Shown: in pieces, positions 44,101-51,870 of the stretch | How the letters are laid out: every line of letters starts with the position of its first letter | Position numbering within the stretch: position 1 is the stretch's first letter | NCBI GenBank assembly: GCA_003389215.1 | Contig: QQVP01000035.1 | Coordinates: forward strand, 1 to 62,962 | Source of the DNA: Planctomycetota bacterium | GTDB taxonomy: Bacteria; Planctomycetota; Planctomycetia; Pirellulales; UBA7805 | Length of the DNA stretch: 62,962 nt | Reading direction: 5' to 3' | The notes under the pieces: model-generated | Told to the model about the DNA's origin: nothing | Database searches by the model: none | The model's input: only the letters and a program-made list of their open reading frames with translations | Program-made: the position numbers and the translations under genes

Positions 44101-44386
44101 GATGGATTTCGTCGACGTAGACCGCTTCGGCCAGGGGGCCGTCGGCCTCGCGTTCGGTCATCGACAGGCCGCGAATGCGGATGCCTTCGTTCTCGATGCG
44201 CTGGGCGCTGCGGACTTCCACGCGGAAGTCGGGATAGTGCTCGCGAAACACGAGCAGCACCTGCCGGCGAATTTCATCGTCGACCTGGCGCAAGAGCAGC
44301 GGCACAGCGACCGCCGCGCCCACGACGAGCAGCAACAGTCCCCATTTGAAGAGGTACCAGCAAAGGTTGATCGTGCCGCGAACGAT
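41141..44386 (-). CDS. AsmA/TamB-like large envelope protein
   Basis: About 1080 residues. One N-terminal membrane helix (about 10-32) is followed by a very long, beta-rich repeat region (recurring LRGxVxx, xLSLSxREL, LTGxxxxxPVSIGGTL blocks) and a C-terminal AsmA-like end (FDQEVKMIFNAIVGRDQIEVP). Such proteins span the periplasm and are thought to move phospholipids. The start is odd. The first ordinary codon is TTG at 44335, inside the membrane helix. AGGAAG lies 6 bases before an ATC at 44386, which would give the natural N-terminus VRGTINLCWYLFKWG. An ATC start is rare, so a base change or error is possible. Confidence 0.82.
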   Translation of the reverse strand: MVRGTINLCWYLFKWGLLLLVVGAAVAVPLLLRQVDDEIRRQVLLVFREHYPDFRVEVRSAQRIENEGIRIRGLSMTEREADGPLAEAVYVDEIHLACSTELPDLLSGQLGVSQITLRHPTLRATRRPDGKWSVESLLPLPKLSDERPTISIENAVVELFDPLKHPSSTYTLRDISLLLRPAEKVPELVSQPGATAVEGSFAGDYLEDARLQGWYDLASGQWRVEARIEAIELSPELRRSLPEKAAGPLRRLGDLRGRVGISLTAASGATSADPIEFRVDCDLAEGRLEDRRLPYPLTDIRARAEFHTDRAELKQLTAQSGRTKIELRAARYGYTSDSHASITADVRQLMLDPQLRRGLPEEWQTIWNQFQPAGEVDVHAQLEFDGQTWEPQVHVACRDTSFTHEKFPYRITRAKGTLDLKYGNLVVRLTGLASDSPVSIGGTLTNPGPKAVGRVDVLAPQLPIDEQLLAALPGKAQPAIRSLGPQGVVEARGRIERQDPAHRWQRSVDMRLQDITVRYAKFPYLLRNVRGELQERDHQWTFRNLEGRSGAAVVRCQGYWRPLDQGSELALNFTGSDIPLDEQLRAALAPMQQDLWHKLKPQGTVGMATELRFLSATRQLDLTIRAEPSGNGISLQPQWFPYRLENLRGPIEIGRDYLRFGRQAQASDAAAAENQPRRITAEHGRTKVAMSGQCRHSQDGAWHLTFNELVADRIQVDRELLDAVPPPLRRGIERLEFTGPLNLRGAVSFAGNHHTKTPVQSGWNVELTTQNARISPGMVLENIHGSVRLEGGADGQRFRSTGWLDLDTVMYKGYQLTQVRGPLSLSERELRLGSSAGRPDANGQRQRVNANFYDGAIYGDASVTFDRAPRFEVDGVLVGANLQRLADEAIPGKSKMKGNLQVNLHLQGTSAGTHTLVGLGEARVTEADIGELPLLVSLLKILSLTAPNAQAFTASDIQFRVRGAHIYFDKINFFGDAVSLFGKGEMDFDQEVKMIFNAIVGRDQIEVPLVTALLKQASPLLLLIYVDGPLSNPRTTREPLPGVARAVEGLQQELSPHKEKPFLRQATDFMESLIPGRGASR

Positions 44387-44790
44387 GTTCGACTTCCTTG
44401 TCCGACAATTCGAGAAAGCAACGCTCAGGCGCCCGCAAATTCGCCGTGGGGCGGGGCAATACGGACGTCGCCTTTTCTACGGCTGAGGATCGTAGAAAGG
44501 TCGCCGCAAGCCGACAAGGCAGACTCGACTGCCAGCAGGGGGTTGGCGACACGCCGGAACCAGCGGGGCCAGGGCGTCGACGGGCAGACTTCTGCCGCGA
44601 GCGGGACCGGGCAAATCGTCGCGGAGTTGATTGGAATGGGCCTCCGCAACCGCTATACTCCACGCTTCACTTTCACTGCTAGCAGCCCATCTTCCGAGGT
44701 TGTGCAGCAGCCTCGCTTCCCCGTGCCCTAGGCGGCCATGACCCGCGGCGACGTATCATCGCGGCGGCGGGCCTTGGAGACTCTACACGC
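44387..44790. other. Divergent promoter region
   Basis: Between the AsmA-like gene (minus) and the MFS transporter (plus). It should hold promoters for both. No gene and no clear hairpin are seen. Confidence 0.45.
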
Positions 44791-46419
44791 ATGAATAGCA
44801 AGAACGATCAGGTTGTTTTTTGGGGTTGCTTCATTGCGCTGATCACGACGTCGTTCGCGTTCTTCAGTCGGATGTACCTGTGCGCGACGCGCTTTCCCAG
44901 CGACTTCAACCTCGATAAAGTCGCGTCCGGGGACCTTATTGGAGCCGGTATCTGGCCTTTCGGCATTTCGATCATTCTGTTCAGCCTGGTCATCGACAAG
45001 ATTGGCTACCGGGTGGCGATGGTCTTCTCGTTCTTGTGCTACGCGGTTTACCTGGTCATGGCATCGATGGCCTACGCGACGATTCAGGGAGTCGAGGGAG
45101 AAGCTCTCCAGGCCGCCCAAGCGCGTGGCTACGACTACTTGTTTTGGGGCAGCTTCATCCTGGCGCTCGGCAACGGAACGGTCGAGGCGTTTATCAATCC
45201 CGTCGTGGCGACGATGTTCAACAAGAACAAGACCACGTGGCTAAACATTCTTCATGCTGGCTGGCCTGGAGGACTCGTCTTGGGGGGGATCGCCACGATC
45301 ATGCTTGCCGACTACGCCGCGACCGGCGACTGGCGGATCGTGCTGGGAATTATCGCGGTGCCGGCACTGATCTTCTTCGTGATGTTGATCGGGGCGCGAT
45401 TCCCGGTTCAAGAGCGACAGTCCGCGGGCGTGAGCTATCGCGAAATGCTCGGCGAACTGGGGGCCTTCGGGGCATTCGTCTCGTTCGGCTTGATCTTCTG
45501 GCGCGTGGGGCAGGCCGACGTGCTGAATCTGAACGTCTACGTCATGATTGGGCTGACGCTTGCCGTGACGATCGCATTTGGTCTGTACACCGGAAGTGTG
45601 GGTCGACCGTTGATGGCGCTCTTGATCGTCATCATGATGCCACTGGCGACGACCGAAATCGGTACCGACGCCTGGATCAGCGGACTGATGGAGAAGCCGA
45701 TGGAGGCTGCCGGTAAGAATCCCGGCTGGGTGCTCGTCTATACCTCGGCGATCATGATGGTCTTGCGGTTCTTTGCGGGACCGATCGTACATAAACTGTC
45801 GCCGCTCGGCCTGCTCATCGCGAGCTCGGTCTTGGCGATCACGGGCTTGTATGCGTTGTCGCTGACGGGTTCCGCGGGTCTGACAGTGATCTTTGCCGCG
45901 GCCACGCTGTATGCCTTTGGCAAGACCTTCTTCTGGCCAACGATGTTGGGCGTGACCTCGGAGCAATGTCCCAAGGGGGGCGCCCTCACGCTCAATGCCA
46001 TCTCGGGAATCGGCATGATTTTTGTGGGCGTCATCGGCAGTCCGCTGATCGGCGCCATTCAGGAACGTACGGCCAGTGCCGCCCTCCAGGCATCTAACGA
46101 GGTCGTCGCCGAACAGGTGCTCATCGAGAAGGAGTACTTCAAGGTTGCCTACCTGGCAATCGACCCGAACAAGAAGGGCGGGATCACAAGTGCTGAAGGT
46201 CAAGCGGCCCTGGAAGAAGCGGAAAAGGCCGGGCAGTTCGACGCCCTGGCCATGATCGCCCTCTTCCCGACCTTCATGCTCGTCTGCTACATCGCCCTGT
46301 TCCTCTACTTCAAGTCGAAGGGGGGATACAAGGCGGTCGAACTCGGCGGCGGCACGCACGAAGTCTCCGGCGCCGACGAGGCGATTGCCGACGGCCTGGT
46401 CGCCGGCGGCGAAGCCTAG
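44791..46419 (+). CDS. Major facilitator superfamily transporter
   Basis: A 542-residue protein with about 12 hydrophobic helices, beginning QVVFWGCFIALITTSFAFFSRM. Half-way motifs such as FGISIILFSLVIDKIGYRV fit MFS. It has an extra soluble loop near 420-480 (AEQVLIEKEYFKVAYLAIDPNKKGG), typical of the planctomycete sugar/anion MFS group. The substrate is unknown. It is convergent with tilS, with a hairpin between the stop codons. Confidence 0.85.
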   Translation: MNSKNDQVVFWGCFIALITTSFAFFSRMYLCATRFPSDFNLDKVASGDLIGAGIWPFGISIILFSLVIDKIGYRVAMVFSFLCYAVYLVMASMAYATIQGVEGEALQAAQARGYDYLFWGSFILALGNGTVEAFINPVVATMFNKNKTTWLNILHAGWPGGLVLGGIATIMLADYAATGDWRIVLGIIAVPALIFFVMLIGARFPVQERQSAGVSYREMLGELGAFGAFVSFGLIFWRVGQADVLNLNVYVMIGLTLAVTIAFGLYTGSVGRPLMALLIVIMMPLATTEIGTDAWISGLMEKPMEAAGKNPGWVLVYTSAIMMVLRFFAGPIVHKLSPLGLLIASSVLAITGLYALSLTGSAGLTVIFAAATLYAFGKTFFWPTMLGVTSEQCPKGGALTLNAISGIGMIFVGVIGSPLIGAIQERTASAALQASNEVVAEQVLIEKEYFKVAYLAIDPNKKGGITSAEGQAALEEAEKAGQFDALAMIALFPTFMLVCYIALFLYFKSKGGYKAVELGGGTHEVSGADEAIADGLVAGGEA

Positions 46420-46435
46420 AGCATCGACAGGGCGC

Positions 46436-46455
46436 AGCCGCGCGGAGTCGCGGCT
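46436..46455. terminator. Bidirectional hairpin between MFS and tilS
   Basis: AGCCGCG-N6-CGCGGCT, a perfect 7-bp G+C stem, 16 bases past the MFS stop and ending at the tilS stop. There is no T-run, so it is a weak intrinsic terminator at best. Confidence 0.45.
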
Positions 46456-47465
46456 CACGTCGGGCGCGTCAGCACCAGTTGCTCGCCCGTCCGGCGCGCG
46501 TCGACCCCGTGGGGAAACGACTTGCGTGTCTCCGACGCGCCAGGGTCGACCATGGCGGCGAGCTGTTCCCAGTGGGCGAGTCCCATCACTTGCTGCGGCC
46601 AGCGGCGCTTGCGCCAGATGAGCATCAGCAGTTCGCGCACCAGATAGTCGTCCACGCCGGCCAGGCTCGGGCAATCGACGACGACCGTTGCGGAGCCTTC
46701 CTCACGCACGGCGTCGGTATGCAGCCGCTCGGCCTGGGCGGCGATCAAGCGCTGGGCGTCGCCGGCCAATCGTCCCAACCGCAACAGGGCCTCGACGACG
46801 CCGGGATTGTAATCGGCCGCCAATTGCGGCAGCAGACTTCGGCGCAGGCGATTCCGCGTGAAGGACTCGTCGCGATTGCTGGTGTCTTCGCGAAACGGCT
46901 GGTCGAGCGCCGACAGATAGTCGATCACTTCGACGCGACGGACGAACAGCAGCGGTCGCACGAGAGCCACGCCCTCGCAGAGCTCGCGCGAAGTCTCCAT
47001 GCCCGACAGACCGGCCAGCCCGGTGCCGCGGACGATGCGATGCAAGATCGTCTCGGCCTGGTCATCGGCCGTGTGCGCGGTGGCCACGTAACGGGCGCCG
47101 AGCCGGCCTGCGGTTTCCTGTAAGAAGGCGTAGCGGGCGGCGCGGGCCGCGGCTTCGACCCCGTCACCCTCGGTCGCGGCCAACTGGGCCACGTCGGCTC
47201 GGCCGACTTCGCAGGCAACGTCGAGCTCGTCGCACAACTGACGCACGAAGGCCTCGTCGGCGTCGGCCTCCGCACCGCGCAATCCATGATGAACGTGGGC
47301 CACGACGAGCCGACCCGGACCGGGGGCCTTGCGTGCCAGGGCGGCGCGGAGCAGGGCCACGCTATCGGCCCCGCCCGAGACGGCCAGCAATACGCCGACT
47401 GGGGACCAGCGCGGGGGTGGCCAGGCCTGGGCGAGGCGATTCTCGAGCAAATCAACCGGATTCAT
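46455..47465 (-). CDS. tilS: tRNA(Ile)-lysidine synthase
   Basis: A 336-residue enzyme that converts C34 of tRNA-Ile(CAU) to lysidine so that it reads AUA. The PP-loop is VLLAVSGGADSVALLR. VAHVHHGLRGAEADADEAFV and ATAHTADDQAETILHRI are the other signatures. The C-terminal TilS substrate-recognition domain is short but present (AGVDDYLVRELLMLIWRKRRWP). The start at 47465 gives MNPVDLLENRL; a longer frame upstream looks spurious. No clear ribosome site. Confidence 0.93.
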   Translation of the reverse strand: MNPVDLLENRLAQAWPPPRWSPVGVLLAVSGGADSVALLRAALARKAPGPGRLVVAHVHHGLRGAEADADEAFVRQLCDELDVACEVGRADVAQLAATEGDGVEAAARAARYAFLQETAGRLGARYVATAHTADDQAETILHRIVRGTGLAGLSGMETSRELCEGVALVRPLLFVRRVEVIDYLSALDQPFREDTSNRDESFTRNRLRRSLLPQLAADYNPGVVEALLRLGRLAGDAQRLIAAQAERLHTDAVREEGSATVVVDCPSLAGVDDYLVRELLMLIWRKRRWPQQVMGLAHWEQLAAMVDPGASETRKSFPHGVDARRTGEQLVLTRPT

Positions 47466-48342
47466 GGTGCGGGCCGCGGCCGACCGTTCGTTGCAAGGTG
47501 TTATCCGACCGACGGATGGGGCTCCAACGGTTGGCAACGATTTCATCGATTGGTATTATGACATGGCTATCGGCCACCACCCCAGTGGTACCCTCGCGTA
47601 CCGAGCGGGGCTCGCGTGGTCGAGAGCGTGTCGAAACCATTCAATGTGAGTCCTCGGTGTCGAGCGATTCCGGCTTCGGACCGCTGGTGCCCGGGCGACG
47701 AAAATTGCGAGTACTCGACTACGTAGTGTCAATTAGCTTGACTCTCCGACATTGCCGTTACCCCAGGGGGGCGTCCCCACGGGTTTGACGACCGCAAAGC
47801 AGCCATGATGGACTCCCTGTTGATCTTCGTGCGGTGGCTCGTGCACCGTTTGGCGGCGTCTCTGCCGTCGAGCATTCGGCATCGTCCCGCAGCGACCCGC
47901 AGCCAGATCGCGGCCCGTTCCCAAACGGGCTGGCGGATCGAGGGCCGCGGGTTCGTCAACGCTTTGTCGGACTGGATGAAAGTCGCGTTGTGTTGGTGGT
48001 GTGGCGATTGGCGACCTCAGACGGTTGCCGTGCTGCGCCGACCAGATGTTTCAGCGAACGCCTGCCAGCGGATGAGTTCGACTCCCGTTGACGGCTGGTC
48101 GCGTTCGACGTTCGCGCGATTGACATCTCGGCGCCGCTAAGCGGTGCGCTAATTCGGCCTACGGCCCCGCCTGCGGGGCACGTTCTCGCAACCGGTCGCG
48201 CTGACCGGAGCGTCGCTGCGGAGTTCCACGGCGGCCCGGCCCGTCGAATCGACAACTGCGCGGGTGTCGTTGCTCGCGTGGTCCGGCGTCGGGCAAGGCA
48301 AAGGCTCCGCGGCGTTTCACGTCCGCGGGGAGACGGACATCC
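47466..48342. other. Long intergenic region before rny
   Basis: About 880 bases between divergent tilS and rny. Frames up to about 110 codons occur on both strands but none has a recognisable motif. A small dyad, GTCAA-N5-TTGAC at about 47728-47742, is the only symmetric element noticed. It may hold a small RNA or an extended rny leader, which is common for genes controlled by their own RNase; nothing specific is seen. Confidence 0.4.
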
Positions 48343-49899
48343 ATGGATATCAAGACTTGGGCCTACATCTTGTTGTTGGCGGTGTTGCCGGTACTCTCGG
48401 TGGCGGTGGTCAAGTTTCTCGACAAACTCAAGAAGAAGGACGTCGAGAGCGAGACGCGCACAATGCGGGAGCGGGCCGAGCACGAAATCGAGACGCGGCG
48501 AAAAGAGGCCGAGCTGGAAATCAAGGAGGCGGCCATCAAGCAGAAGGCCGATTCCGAACAGGAAATCGCCGAAGTCCGCAAGCAGCTTCACGATCGCGAG
48601 CGGCAGCTCGATAAACGCGACGACGCGGTCGAGCAGCAACAAGACCAGCTTCGCAAGCAAGAGCGAATGGTCGAGAGTACGCAGCGGAAGCTGGCCGAGA
48701 AGATCGACGAGGTAACTCGCCGGGACGAAGAGCTCAAAAAGCTGCTCGATCTGCAACGACAGACGCTCCACGAGCTCTCCGGGATGGGCAAGGAAGAGGC
48801 CGCCGCGCGGCTCTTGGAGATGCTCGACCGGGAGATGACCCAGGAAACGGGCGCGATCATCGCCAAACATGAAAAGGCGATCGCGGAGGTCGTCGACGTC
48901 AAATCGCGCGAGCTGTTGCTGACGTCCATTCAGCGATATGCCGCCGCGCATACAGCAGAGACCACGACCAGCACCGTCGACATTCCCAACGATGACATGA
49001 AGGGCCGCGTGATCGGTCGCGAGGGCCGGAACATCCGAGCCTTCGAGAAGGAGACCGGCGTCGACGTAATCATCGACGATACGCCTGGTGTGGTGATCGT
49101 CAGTGCGTTTGACCCGGTACGACGCGAGGTGGCCCGGTTGGCCCTGAGCAAGTTGATCACCGACGGTCGCATTCACCCGGGAAGAATCGAGGAGATCGTC
49201 AAGGAAACCCAAAAGGAGATGGACGAGCATGTTCGTCGCTGGGGCGAAGAGGCCGCGCAGGAAGTGCAGGTGCACGGGCTCAACGAGCGGACGATCGATC
49301 TCTTGGGCCGGTTGCGATTGCGGACCAGTTACAGCCAGAACGTCCTGCGACACTCGATCGAGGTGGCCTTCCTTTCCGGACAGATCGCGTCCGAGCTGGG
49401 GCTCGACCCGGCCCTGGCGCGGCGCTGCGGGCTGCTTCACGACATTGGCAAGGCGGCCGATCATGAGGCCGAAGGCGGCCATCCGAAGATCGGGGCCGAC
49501 TTGCTTAAGCGTTACGGCGAGGGGCCCGAGGTGGTTCACGCCGCGCTCGGCCACCACGACGACATTCGACTGGAACACCCCTTTACGGTGATCGTGGCCA
49601 CGGCCGACGCCTGTAGTGCTTCGCGACCGGGCGCCCGACGGGAAACGCTCGACCGCTACATCAAGCGCATGGAAGAGCTCGAATCGCTGGCCGTCGGGTT
49701 TACGGGGGTGCAGCAGGCCTTCGCCATCCAGGCGGGTCGCGAGGTCCGCGTCATCGCCGACGCCAAGAACACGACCGACGAGTCGGCGGCCAAGATTTGC
49801 CGTGACATTGCCAAGATATTCGAAGAGCGACTAACCTATCCCGGAGAGATCAAGGTAACCGTGCTCCGCGAGACGCGGGCGACGGAGCTGGCCAAGTAA
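48343..49899 (+). CDS. rny: Ribonuclease Y
   Basis: A 518-residue membrane-anchored endoribonuclease. An N-terminal helix ([18 protein letters not shown]) is followed by a long coiled coil (about 30-200, rich in Glu/Lys/Arg). The KH domain has [18 protein letters not shown], and the HD domain has the metal motif [12 protein letters not shown] with ALGHHDD. The length and order match RNase Y (about 520). It starts global mRNA decay and is followed by a YmdB-type gene, the arrangement known from Bacillus. Confidence 0.97.
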   Translation: MDIKTWAYILLLAVLPVLSVAVVKFLDKLKKKDVESETRTMRERAEHEIETRRKEAELEIKEAAIKQKADSEQEIAEVRKQLHDRERQLDKRDDAVEQQQDQLRKQERMVESTQRKLAEKIDEVTRRDEELKKLLDLQRQTLHELSGMGKEEAAARLLEMLDREMTQETGAIIAKHEKAIAEVVDVKSRELLLTSIQRYAAAHTAETTTSTVDIPNDDMKGRVIGREGRNIRAFEKETGVDVIIDDTPGVVIVSAFDPVRREVARLALSKLITDGRIHPGRIEEIVKETQKEMDEHVRRWGEEAAQEVQVHGLNERTIDLLGRLRLRTSYSQNVLRHSIEVAFLSGQIASELGLDPALARRCGLLHDIGKAADHEAEGGHPKIGADLLKRYGEGPEVVHAALGHHDDIRLEHPFTVIVATADACSASRPGARRETLDRYIKRMEELESLAVGFTGVQQAFAIQAGREVRVIADAKNTTDESAAKICRDIAKIFEERLTYPGEIKVTVLRETRATELAK

Positions 49900-50004
49900 G
49901 CAACTTCCGGCCGGCGACTTGATTCGAACCGCCAGTCGTTTCGTCCCCACCTGGTGCGGAAGCGCGCCCGCGGGTGCGGGAGCGAACGTAGAAAGAGTGG
50001 ACCG

Positions 50005-50826
50005 TTGCGACTGCTGCATATCGGCGACATCGTCGGCAGCCCGGGCCGGCGAATCGTGGTTCGCGCCGTACCGGGGCTGGTCGTGCGTGAGGGGCTCGAC
50101 CTGGTCGTGGCCAACGCGGAGAACGCGGCCGGCGGGTCGGGGCTGACCCCGGCCAACTACGACGAATTGATCGCGGGCGGGGTCGACGGAATCACGCTGG
50201 GCGATCACATCTACCGACGCCGCGCGATTATGCGCGTGTTGGAATCGAAGAAGAACATCGTCAAACCGGCCAACTATCCCGACGAGTCGCCGGGCCGCGA
50301 CGTCGCCTTCATTGCCACCCGAAGCGGTCTGGAGGTGGCCATCATCAGCCTGATGGGACGCGTCTTCATGCGACCGGTCGACTGTCCCTTCAAGGCGATC
50401 GATCGGGTGCTGGCCAAGATCGCCGGACGCACGAACCGGATTCTGGTCGACTTTCACGCCGAAGCCACCAGCGACATGCAGTTGATGGGTCGGCATCTCG
50501 ACGGCCGCGTTTCGGCGGTGCTCGGCACCCACACCCACGTCCCCACCGCCGACGAATCGATCTTGCCCGGCGGCACCGCCTTTCAATGCGATGTGGGGAT
50601 GACGGGTCCCTACGAGAGTATTCTGGGACGTCGCATCGATCGGGTGCTGGAGACGACCAAGACCTTCAACCCCACGACGTTCGACGTGGCCAGCGACGAT
50701 GTGCGGCTTTCGGGAACGATCGTCGACATCGACGAAGCGACCGGCAAAGCGACCGCCATTCGGCGACTGACCGTCCGCGAAGACGAGGTGGCCGAGCTGG
50801 CCGATCAGCACGCCCCACCGCAATAG
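50005..50826 (+). CDS. ymdB: YmdB-type metallophosphoesterase (2',3'-cyclic nucleotide phosphodiesterase)
   Basis: A 273-residue member of the YmdB family. The TTG at 50005 was chosen because it gives the exact family N-terminus (LRLLHIGDIVG) and the known ligand numbering: Asp8, Glu39, Asn40 (AENAAGG), plus FHAEATS and GTHTHV. At position 67, where YmdB has a metal-binding Asn, there is Asp (TLGDHIYRR). The change is conservative and may alter metal preference. It lies 105 bases behind rny, as in Bacillus, where it affects biofilm and motility decisions. Confidence 0.9.
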   Translation: MRLLHIGDIVGSPGRRIVVRAVPGLVVREGLDLVVANAENAAGGSGLTPANYDELIAGGVDGITLGDHIYRRRAIMRVLESKKNIVKPANYPDESPGRDVAFIATRSGLEVAIISLMGRVFMRPVDCPFKAIDRVLAKIAGRTNRILVDFHAEATSDMQLMGRHLDGRVSAVLGTHTHVPTADESILPGGTAFQCDVGMTGPYESILGRRIDRVLETTKTFNPTTFDVASDDVRLSGTIVDIDEATGKATAIRRLTVREDEVAELADQHAPPQ

Positions 50827-51120
50827 CCCGCAATCGCCGGGCGACGGCACATCGTCGGCAAGACTGCTAGCGGCGCCGGCGCACGATCGGGACGATGCCG
50901 AGATTCGGCTTGTCGCTCTTGCGGCCTTTCGCTATTTTCCCGCCTCCTGTCCTGGCGACACCTCGTCGCAAACGGTGCGCTTCACCGAGTTTCCGACCGC
51001 GGCTCCGCGCTCCTTCGTATTCGTTTGCGTGAGCGTTGGTTCCGACCGATCATCTCGTCCCCTGGCATCGCGGGCTCCGTCCGCTTCGTACGGTTCCCGA
51101 GCCCTTGCAGGAGCAAGTTC

Positions 51121-51765
51121 ATGACTCAATCGAGATTGCGGATCGGCGAATGGCTCCTGTTCGCGATCGCGTTGACGTGCGTCGTTTCGGCGGGTGGCTG
51201 CAAGTTGATCGCCACCGCGGCCTATCTGACCATGCCCAACGACGTGGAGGCCGAATACGACGGCCTCAAGGGCGAGCGGGTGGTGGTGATTTGCCACGAC
51301 GTGGGCGGACTCGGCTATCAAGACGCCGGTGTCCCCAGCGATCTGGCCCGACTGGTCGGTCAGCACCTCGATGAGCACGTCCGGCGGGTCGAAGTCGTGA
51401 GCCCGGATGAGGTGAACGACTGGGTCGATAGCAACGAGGTTCGCCTGGCCGAGCTGGGCAAGGCGATGGACGCCGACAAGGTCGTCTCGATCGAGCTGGA
51501 ACACTACAACCTGTATCGCGGTCCCAGCCTCTACCAGGGGCATGCGGAGGCGACACTCGTCGTGTATGACGTTGACTCGGAAGATTCCTACGAGCTCAAA
51601 CCGCTCGAGTCGGTGTATCCGCCGCACTCCGGCGTGGAGCTGACCGAGTCAGAGAATCAGTTCCGCCGACGTTATTTGAGAGTCCTCGCCGCCGACATCG
51701 GCCGCCGCTTCTACGATCACGAGTCGATCGTGGCATCGAAGGATCGGCTCTACCCGAACCGCTAG
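51121..51765 (+). CDS. Lipoprotein of unknown function
   Basis: A 214-residue protein with a lipoprotein signal (LLFAIALTCVVSAGGC, lipobox SAGG-C). The mature part begins KLIATAAYLTMPNDVEAEYDGL and has an alpha/beta pattern with VVVICHDVGG and DADKVVSIELEHY. AGGAG 7 bases ahead of 51121 fixes the start. Resembles planctomycete proteins with a YfhG/CsgG-like fold that act in outer-membrane assembly, but this is a weak impression. Same strand as rny-ymdB, 295 bases on. Confidence 0.7.
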   Translation: MTQSRLRIGEWLLFAIALTCVVSAGGCKLIATAAYLTMPNDVEAEYDGLKGERVVVICHDVGGLGYQDAGVPSDLARLVGQHLDEHVRRVEVVSPDEVNDWVDSNEVRLAELGKAMDADKVVSIELEHYNLYRGPSLYQGHAEATLVVYDVDSEDSYELKPLESVYPPHSGVELTESENQFRRRYLRVLAADIGRRFYDHESIVASKDRLYPNR

Positions 51766-51870
51766 GATCGCCTCGAAACAGCACGTTGATCGCGGGTGCG
51801 AGACGCGCTCTGCCGGCGCTGGCCAGCGCCGGGTCGTCTTCCAGAGGAAAGTCGAGCCGGTCCGCCTGGC

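Noticed and set aside
42278..44731. 817-codon plus-strand frame
   Set aside because: Antisense to the AsmA-like gene, with shadow-type composition.
47805..48140. 111-codon plus-strand frame upstream of rny
   Set aside because: No motif, no ribosome site; opposite-strand frames in the same place look no worse.
47956..49578. 540-codon minus-strand frame
   Set aside because: Antisense to rny, which has clear KH and HD motifs.
49915..49935. GGTTCGAATC-like T-loop sequence (minus strand)
   Set aside because: It resembles a tRNA T-arm, but no acceptor, D- or anticodon arm can be built around it, and one side is rny coding sequence.
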